Source: Luidia sarsii (taxonomy: Eukaryota > Echinodermata > Asteroidea > Paxillosida > Luidiidae). Taken from it: 64,000 bases of DNA. Position 1 is the first letter of the stretch. Every line of letters starts with the position of its first letter. The position numbers were made by a program, and so were the translations under genes. Shown here in pieces: positions 11,339 to 20,700 of this stretch. The notes below the pieces were generated by a model that did not search any database, had not been told where the DNA came from, and worked only from the letters and a program-made list of their open reading frames with translations. Where the stretch lies: positions 8,508,587 through 8,572,586 of the forward strand of contig OX465120.1 in the NCBI GenBank assembly GCA_949987565.1. Reading direction: 5' to 3'.

Positions 11339-11462
11339 TCGCTCAATTGTTATTCATATTTGCTTCACACTTGATGGGTACATCTGGTGGGTTTGTTCAA
11401 AGTGGACGTGGAAAATTAACCATCGCCAGTGCTGGATTGCAGTGTAAGATACCCAGAGCACA

Positions 11463-11793
11463 ATGGGACAATCACTACCTTTACTCGTGGCGATTGTCTT
11501 GTTATCCTTGTTTGGCCACAGCCAGGCCGCTTGTTCCCCGTGCCCATTCTTTTGGAGCGAACACCAGCACCACTGCTACCTATATTTCTCCTCGCCACTC
11601 CCGTACGGCCAGGCTGAGGAGTACTGCCGTCGCCAGCACGCCAGGCGCTATGCAGGCGGTCTGGCAGCGCTCGATTCCATGGACGAGATCGTGTTCTTAA
11701 TGAACTACGTAGGAAGGGTTCTTACAGACTCGATGTATGCCAATACACCAAAGTACGTGTGGTTGGAACCTCTGAAAGTCAACAAAACACCCG
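11463..11793 (+). CDS. Lectin A exon 1: signal peptide and CTLD N-terminal half
   Basis: Encodes residues 1-110 plus the first base of codon 111; the donor is gtaagt. The pattern C..C, W31, C38, the YGQAEEYC helix, GGLAALDS and VWLEPL follows the first half of a CTLD (beta1, alpha1, alpha2, start of the long-loop region). Two substitutions separate it from B (A64T and one synonymous) and several others separate it from C. Confidence 0.85.
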
Positions 11794-14700
11794 GTAAGTA
11801 TAGAAACTCTCGAGTAAAGATAAATCTCCTTTGATTGACATCTTTAAGGAGCCTTTGCTGTCCTTATTTCCATGCATATTCCATTTGGGCAACACCGGGT
11901 CAACCGTTGGTTTAGCCGTGGGCTTCATCATAGGCCGGTTCAAGTAGGCACTATCGGGTGAGTTCGGGAACCATGATCCCGAATTTTGAAATCGGCAAGT
12001 ACGTGGTTACCAGTTATTCAATGAAAAGCACGAAATCTAGAATGGAAAATTAGAGTCAAAAAGGCCGACGTTTTCCATTAAAGATGCAGTTTAGTATAAG
12101 CAAAGGGAGAAAACAAATAGGTCAACGGTTTCTTCCGACAAAAGCGTTTATAGTTTAGCGATAAACGCAACTGATGGTCATTGGAAGCCCATGTCTATCC
12201 CACAAAAACGACCCTTTTGATAACGCCATCGAGAAAGGTTTGGCAAGTAACTAAGGCCGGCCACGGAGCGAACTCGAACCGGAGAGGCTGTGCATCGAAC
12301 TCACCTGGTGGTTCTCTCTTTTCGCAAACGCTGCCGTGGGATTCAGGCGCTTGTTGGGGTTTCTCTGTCCTTTGCCATCCGGGAATATCGTGGCCATGGC
12401 ATCAGCCTCTGGCATGTTCTTGTGTGTCATGCCACGCTGCACTTTAAAACTTGAACAGAAAGGAAGCAGGAAGAGAAGGAGTTGTATCTACACCCAATGC
12501 GGTCAAGTCTAGTATCAATATTTAGTGGGCCTGAAATTTTGATCCTAGCAGGACCTTTCTCTACCTTTGAGAAAGGGCCTGCTAGGATCGAAACGTCAGG
12601 CCCACTAAATTTCAGTGACGCTGCATCTCTGGTGACCCGTGGAACGAAAAATTTATGAAACATTTTAGGACCACTTTCCGTGTTCTTTGCAATATTAGAT
12701 AGTGGGTTAGCCGGTTTAACCATAAAGCAAGGACCTTGCAATGCATGTATGCATTGGCTACGGTTAGTTAATATAGCAGGCCATATGTTATTGAGACTAG
12801 GGACGCTTTGCAGCTCTTATGGTGTTGCAAGAACATGTTTTCGCGCATCTGGGCACTCATCTCAGTTTTTGGTGTGCCATTTGGTTTAGGTTGAAGTGAC
12901 CTGGTAGGTTGGTTATTGGGTGGATGACTTGCTCCTCTAGTAAGGAGAACAGTGTGTCCTGGGTTTCATCTGGTTCCTCAACGAAACCAGAATCGTCTGG
13001 GACGGGGGTTTGTTTAGGCAAGGGGGTTGTGCCGGTATATACTACTAGGTGGTGCTGAACACCAGGGGTTTGGTTTTCTAGGTTTTAGTATGGGATTTTT
13101 GTGAACCAGTTGGGATCGGTTTTCGGGGGGATACTTTGCTTGATCTCGGGTTATGCGAATAGCCTCTATCCAGTAATTTTTCCGTGAAAGTTTGGGTGGT
13201 ACATTTAAAATACATGTGTACACTCCATTTCGCATTTCTGATGATTGCAGGACGTAAAATTATTGACAATCGGGGAAATGTGTTCTGAATTACATGTATC
13301 TCCGACAAAACGAGTTTGCCACGGAACCAACGTGATCATGGGGCAGCCATCTTTAGTTGCGAGCGTAGTCACATATAATAAAAACAGATTGGTTGAAACC
13401 GCTCACTGGATACCATTACGTCATACATTTCAGGTCGCTCTGAACGGAAAACGCGCTGATTATGAACTGCCGATTTTTTTTCTCATAAACTGGAGGAAAA
13501 GACGTGCGCCAACATGCACATTTCACATAAATATAGCAAAAACAAGAAATTAGATAATTTATTTTTAGTTCTCAGAGATGTGCTACGACGCGAAACGATA
13601 GAAGAGGACGTGCAACGGCCTATAATTAGAAAATTAACCATCTTCTCGGTTAAATTTTAGTGCAGTGGAAATACGGCTTTAAGACTTCGTTCACTTAATT
13701 CATAAACTGAAAATACAGCTTGCAGGTTTAGTGCTGACTTTTTTACTTCTGTATTGTGATTCCAGGCTATTCACGCTGAATGATATAATATGTGAAGACA
13801 CCGTGCATTCTAATCATCTCAAGTTAAACCAAGAAATGAAAAACTGAGCAGTTTCTCCAAAACAAATTGTAAACAAAAATAGAATTAAAGGTTTGAACGG
13901 GACGGGTTTTGAGCCAGACACCTCTGGTTTTGCGTACCAGCGCTCTTGTTGTCTAAGCTTCATGTATCCAGCCCTTTAGATGGCGGGCTCCCGAATAGTC
14001 ATGCAAGTAGTATTTGTTGGGCTGGGGAATTCCATTTCTTGTTTCTATTTGCTCCATATTGGCTATAGTTCCCAATCAGTTTTCATTTATTTCTATGACT
14101 TGAATTGAAAAGGCTGCATCCACTTTTTGTGATTCCCGAGTTGCTGTTTTCAACAATTGGTTGTTTGCATGTGAATGAAAGCGGGATGTGATCCCTGGAA
14201 ATATACGGCAGTTAATAGTTTAATGCACTTCCGACTGGCCCCCTACCCCGGGAAAGACTAGTTGGGAGGCGATATTTAAGAGTTGGATAGATCAGAGGGC
14301 CTTTCAGAAAGGTCCTGCTAGGATCGAAACGTCTGGCCCCTTTTTTTTTTTTTTTTTTATCCGTGTTTTTAATTTGTGTGATTCTAAGACGAACCGTGGG
14401 ACTCTATCCAAGAACTTTCGTCAAGATCTTTTTTCTCCAGCAAATGCTACAATTCAAACTAGATTAAAGACTCATGACTTTGTTTCGGAAAGAGCCCCGT
14501 GACACCTCGGGTCATTCCAAGGTCATGGAAAACAAGATCAATGCCTTTGCAACATCATGCTATAGTGTCATGTGAAACATCAGGCGTGTGGATTAGACTC
14601 CAAAATAGACCATCTATAATCTGACTAACACAGCCCCACTGATCGCCAAAGTCAAGGCACGTCAACTAATTTGGGACCATACTCAGCCTCGAAGATGCAG

Positions 14701-17700
14701 TATGTCCAGCACTTCTTTATGGGAGATGTTAAAGGGATGCGGCTACTAGACAAAATTGATTGTCTGGCCCAAGACCGTGGTTTTTGGAGAACGTTTGTGA
14801 TGGCACCTTGTTTCGATCAAAGGTCAACCGGAACCTTTTGGCCTCCCATTTTGTTTGCGTCTATGAACGCGATCGAAAACAGAGAAGTGGCGTACTTGGA
14901 TCGCACCTCATTATTTTGTGCTATTTGCCGACAGAATACATGGAACGTGATAATAGGTAATTATATAACGCACTAGGGGACTCCGAGTTGGTGTCACACG
15001 TTCCCATGGCAACAACGTGGTGACCCTCATTATTACGCTACTACAAAATGTCAGAAGGTCACACATGCGGCATCCTTGACAGAATACAAGTTATACAACC
15101 AGAGAACTGGAATAAAAATGTATTATCACTGTCGAACCAAAGGGCAAGCAAAGCCAGGGAAATACAATTGACAGCTTGTCGGAGATTCCTGGCCCGGGCA
15201 AGTCAAGCGAAGTTGTTTGTGTGCTTGTTTTGTTTTTTTGTTTTTTTTGCTGTTGTTTGTTTGTTGGGTTTTTTGGGGTGGGGGTTGCGGCAGCGTACAA
15301 GAAAGTTCAAGAAAGCCGCTATTTCGGAACCTACGGGAACAAATTGTAGGGCGCCGCCACTGTTCAGACCTAGGGACACGAGACGAGGAACACGAGACAG
15401 TCCGAGTCATTTATCCCTATAGGGACACGAGTCAATTCAAGTCATTTATCCCTATAGGGACACAAGTCAATTCAAGTCATTTATCCCTATAGGGACACGA
15501 GTCAATTCAAATCATTTATCCCTATAGGGACACAAGTCAATTCAAGTCATTTATCCCTATAGGGACACAAGTCAATTCAAGTCATTTATCCCTATAGGGA
15601 CACAAGTCTATTCAAGTCATTTATCCCTATAGGGACGCAAGCCTATTCAAGTCATTTATCCCTATAGGGACACAAGTCAATTCAAGTCATTTATCCCTAT
15701 AGGGACACAAGTCAATTCGAGTTATTTATCCCTATAGGGACACAAGTCAATTCAAGTCATTTATCACTAGGGACGCAAGTCAATTCGAGTTATTTATCCC
15801 TATAGGGACGCAAGTCTATTCAAGTCATTTATCCCTATAGGGACACAAGTCAATTCAAGTCATTTATCACTAGGGACGCAAGTCAATTCGAGTTATTTAT
15901 CCCTAGGGAGACGAGTCAATTCGAGTCATTTATCCCTAGGAACACAAGTCAATTCAAGTCATTTATCCCTATAGGGACACAAGTCAATTCGAGTCATTTA
16001 TCCCTATAGGGACACGAGTCAATTCAAGTCATTTATCCCTATAGGTACACAAGTCAATTCAAGTCATTTATCCCTACAGGGACACAACTCAATTCAAGTC
16101 ATTTATCCCTATAGGGACACAACTCAATTCAAGTCATTTATCCCTATAGGGACACAAGTCAATTCGAGTCATTTATCCCTATAGGGACACAAGTCAATTC
16201 AAGTCATTTATCACTAGGGACGCAAGTCAATTCAAGTCATTTATCCCTATAGGGACACAAGTCAATTCAAGTCATTTATCCCTATAGGGACACAAGTCAA
16301 TTCAAGTCATTTATCCCTATAGGGACACAAGTCAATTCAAGTCATTTATCACTAGGGACGCGAGTCAATCCGAGTCATTTATCCCTAGGGACACTAGTCA
16401 ATTAGAGTCATTTATCCCTATAGGGACACAAGTCAATTCGAGTCATTTATCCCTATAGGGACACAAGTCAATTCAAGTCATTTATCCCTATAGGGACACA
16501 ACTCAATTCAAGTCATTTATCCCTATAGGGACACAAGTCAATTCGAGTCATTTATCCCTATTGGGACACAAGTCAATTCAAGTCATTTATCACTAGGGAC
16601 ACAAGTCAATTCAAGTCATTTATCCCTATAGGGACACAAGTCAATTCAAGTCATTTATCCCTATAGGGACACAAGTCAATTCAAGTCATTTATCCCTATA
16701 GGGACGCAAGTCAATTCAAGTCATTTATCCCTATAGGGACACAAGTCAATTCAAGTCATTTATCCCTATAGGGACACGAGTCAATTCGAATCATTTATCC
16801 CTATAGGGACACGAGTCCATTCAAGTCATTTATCACTAGGGACGCAAGTCAATTCAAGTCATTTATCCCTATAGGGACACAAGTCAATTCGAGTCATTTA
16901 TCCCTATAGGGACACAAGTCAATTCCAGTCATTTATCCCTATAGGGACACAAGTCAATTCAAGTCATTTATCCCTATAGGGACACAAGTCAATTCAAGTC
17001 ATTTATCACTAGGGACGCAAGTCAATTCAAGTCATTTATCACTAGGGACGCAAGTCAATTCAAGTCATTTATCCCTATAGGGACACAAGTCAATTCAAGT
17101 CATTTATCCCTATAGGGACACAAGTCAATTCAAGTCTTTTATCCCTATAGGGACACAAGTCAATTCAAGTCATTTATCACTAGGGACGCGAGTCAATCCG
17201 AGTCATTTATCCCTTGGGACACTAGTCAATTAGAGTCATTTATCCCTATTGGGACACAAGTCAATTAGAGTCATTTATCCCTATAGGGACACAACTCAAT
17301 TCAAGTCATTTATCCCTATAGGGACACAAGTCAATTCAAGTCATTTATCCCTGTAGGGACACAAGTCAATTCAAGTCATTTATCCCTATAGGGACACAAG
17401 TCAATTCAAGTCATTTATCACTAGGGACGCGAGTCAATCCGAGTCATTTATCCCTAGGGACACGAGTCAATTAGAGTCATTTATCCCTAGGGAAACGACT
17501 CAATTAGAGTCATTTTAGGGACACTAGTCAATTCGAGTCATTTATCCCTAGGGACAAGAGTCAATTCGAGTTATTTATCCCTAGGGACACGAGTCAATTC
17601 GAGTCATTTATCCCTAGGGACACTAGTCAATTAGAGTCGTTTATCCATAGGGACACGAGTCAATTTGAGTCATTTATCCCTAGGGATACGAGTCAATTAG

Positions 17701-20700
17701 AGTCATTTATCCCTAGGGACACGAGTCAATTAGAGTCATTTATCCCTAGGGACACGAGTCAATTCGAGTCATTTATCCCTAGGGACACGAGTCAATTCGA
17801 GTCATTTATCCCTAGAGACACGAGTCAATTCGAGCCATATATCACTAGGGACACGAGTGAATTTGAGTCATTTATCCCTAGGTACACGAGTCAATTAGAG
17901 TCATTTATCCCTAGGGACACGAGTCAATTCGAGTCATTTATCCCTAGGGACACGATTCAATTCGAGTCATTTATCCCTAGGGACACGAGTCAATTCGAGT
18001 CATTTATCCCTAGGGACACGAGTCAATTCGAGCCATATATCACTAGGGACACGAGTCAATTCGAGTCATTTATCCCTAGGGACACGAGTCAATTCGAGCC
18101 ATATATCACTAGGGACACGAGTCAATTCGAGTCATTTATCCCTAGGGACACGAGTCAATTCGAGTCATTTATCCCCAGGGACACGAGTCAATTCGAGTCA
18201 TTTATCCCTAGGGACACGAGTCGAGTCGAATCATATCTCCCTAGGGACACGAGTCCAGTTGAGTCGTTTATCCCTAGAGACACGAGTCAATTCAAAACGT
18301 TTATCCTAGGGACACGAGTCAATTTAAACCATTTATCCCTAGGGACACGAGTCGAGTCGAGTCAATTACCCGTAGGAACACGAGTCAATTCTGGTGAGCT
18401 CGGAAAATCAATCTATCCCACATCTCAGCATAACGGTTTGTTCTCCCTCCATGCAGAAAACTACTCCGTGATCTACTTCAACGCACTGAATGCAGCTAAT
18501 GAGTCCGACCATTACTTCAGATCTTGTGACGCCCTCAGCCCCGCCACTGCGGTCTCACTGAGTGAGATAGGCACAGGCAACTACGGCATGGTTCCCGCCC
18601 CCGAGTTGGTCGAGCAGAGATGTGCAGTTTACGCCGGTGAGGGCGCCTACCTCGACCTGGGCGATTACGCGGGCACGTGCGTCTCCGATCCAGACCTGTG
18701 CACCTCACAAGCTGTGACCTGGTCAGTCTGGATCAAGATGAACTCAAGTGTGGTCTTCAATGCTATCAATAACTATTACCTTTGTTCCGGCGGATACACT
18801 CGCAGAGCGCGTGGAATAGCATTTGTGTATAAGACACAAGACGAAAAGTTCCAGCTTGCAGCAAGGAGCATTCTAAAGACTCGGGTTTTAACCTTTTCAA
18901 AGTCCCGCATACCGATGGATAGCTGGGTTCACTTGGCATTCACCCTCGATCTTAAACAGACGATTCCGGAACTACAAGTTTACCTGAACGGAGCCATGCT
19001 CACTGAGGACTCGTCATCGAGCTCTAATCCCTCTACAAATGATCTTTGCACAGACCTAGTCTTGGGGAGTCTTTCTCCGTGTCCAGATATCCCGCAAACC
19101 TCATCGACCAAGGGAGCCTCTGCTGCCTACAGTAACCTGGAGGCCTTTGACCAATTGCTGACTGCCGAACAGATATACAACCTTCACGCTTGTGGAAGTC
19201 TTGGTAAGTTGGCAACTTTTAAGCGCAGTCTGCAATTTTCAGGTATAGACAGATTAAGTTCAATTTGAAAGGCCACCAACTAATTAAGGACTGCATATTT
19301 GATAGATTAGATTGATCCCGCGTTGCGTTTATACGCTGGAAAATTGTGGAATCTGAACCGGGTCTGATCCTTCCCCAGAGGAGGATCAGATCCCGGGATC
19401 AGGATCTGATCCTGCGTTGCGTTAACTGACAGTTTTAATCCGGATCTGAACCCGGGATCAGATCCGGATCAGATCCCGGAAGCTGGCGTAACTCCGTACG
19501 GTCTGACACTGATAACGAGAGTCCATCAGTACAGTAAGCATAGTCGAGCTTCGCGCGTAATGGCTGCCGTTGTGCTTCAGTGCCCATGATCAGTGAACTT
19601 TGCACATAACCTTTGCCCCGAGGTTACAGCGCTTCATCGATGCCACGCGGGATCAGGATCAAGTGTAAACGCGGCAGGGATCTGATCCCGCTCGCTGATC
19701 GCGACCGCAGGATCTGATCCTCCGTTGCAAGATCAAATGTAAACGCAGTGTTACATTCTCCTCGACGCAAACATCATGTTATATCTATAAACAAAATATA
19801 TATGCAAAAATGATTAGATATTTTAAAAAATTAAAATGATAATTTACAGTGAGAAGGTTGTCATGCTGATCTGTCAAGTTTTCGCGATATTAGACCTCGT
19901 TTGAATAAGTTTTCCTTTTAAGTTTTCTCTGTAGGAGAATTCGCTTCGGTCTTTCTGGATTCAAATTGATAGATATGGAGCACGTTTTTGTTATAAAAAA
20001 TTATTGAAATTATAATAGACACGAGCTGTTAACTAAGTCCCCGCTGCAGTTCGGCTAAGAAATTGACTACTAATTCATATTTCCGATCGGCCAAGTTCAC
20101 ATATGCCCCGGTTCATATACTGGGTAGAGGACCCATTAGAAAAACAGAACATGTATTGCATTCAAGATGACTACAGCCTTCGCTGAAAACAGTAAAAGGA
20201 TCATGAATTAGACGACAGTAGATTGCTGATGATCGCAACACATTCCTTATATTTACAAATATCAGAATTTACCTGAGGCCTATTATTGTTATTTTAGATT
20301 GGGATTTGAAGGTGCGCAGTCTACACCTTGACGCCAACTCTTCGTTCAGCGGAAACCTCCGCTATGTCTGCAAGGCCAGCGCCTCTACCGGACCGACCAT
20401 TTACTGGAAAGTGTATCACGCAGACCAGGCACAGTGGGAAGATCTGGGCCCGTCCAGCGGGCCAGGCGTCGACATCACCCCGACCAGTCACTCCACTTGC
20501 GTGGTGCAGTCCGTCCTGGTGATCGATCGATCCCGTGGGCCAAGCTCAGAGGGTGATATCATCTCTTGCACGGCTAGTTCCAACTCACTGAACGCGTCAG
20601 TGTACTTTAAAGGTATAAAAAGAAGACTAATACAGTGCTTGACCTTTGTCCAACTCGGTCTGATGATTTGACGATAAGCTGTTTTAACAAGTAACAAGAA

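Larger units (their letters stand above)
11794..18456 (+). other. Lectin A intron 1
   Basis: 6.66 kb. Holds H1 (12520), S2 fragments (13890), a single H1 arm with poly-T (14297), a T/G-rich run (15215-15295) and the minisatellite (15370-18395). The 101-codon frame 14671-14976 has no family resemblance. Acceptor ttgttctccctccatgcag. Copy B intron: 37389-44051. Confidence 0.8.

Noticed and set aside
14671..14976. 101-codon frame in lectin intron 1
   Set aside because: No recognisable domain. A and B differ by amino-acid changes in a short stretch, and it lies inside a supported intron.
15370..18395. Regularly spaced repeats resembling a CRISPR array
   Set aside because: Units are contiguous with no unique spacers, vary in length (33/35 bp) and lie in an intron of a eukaryotic gene.
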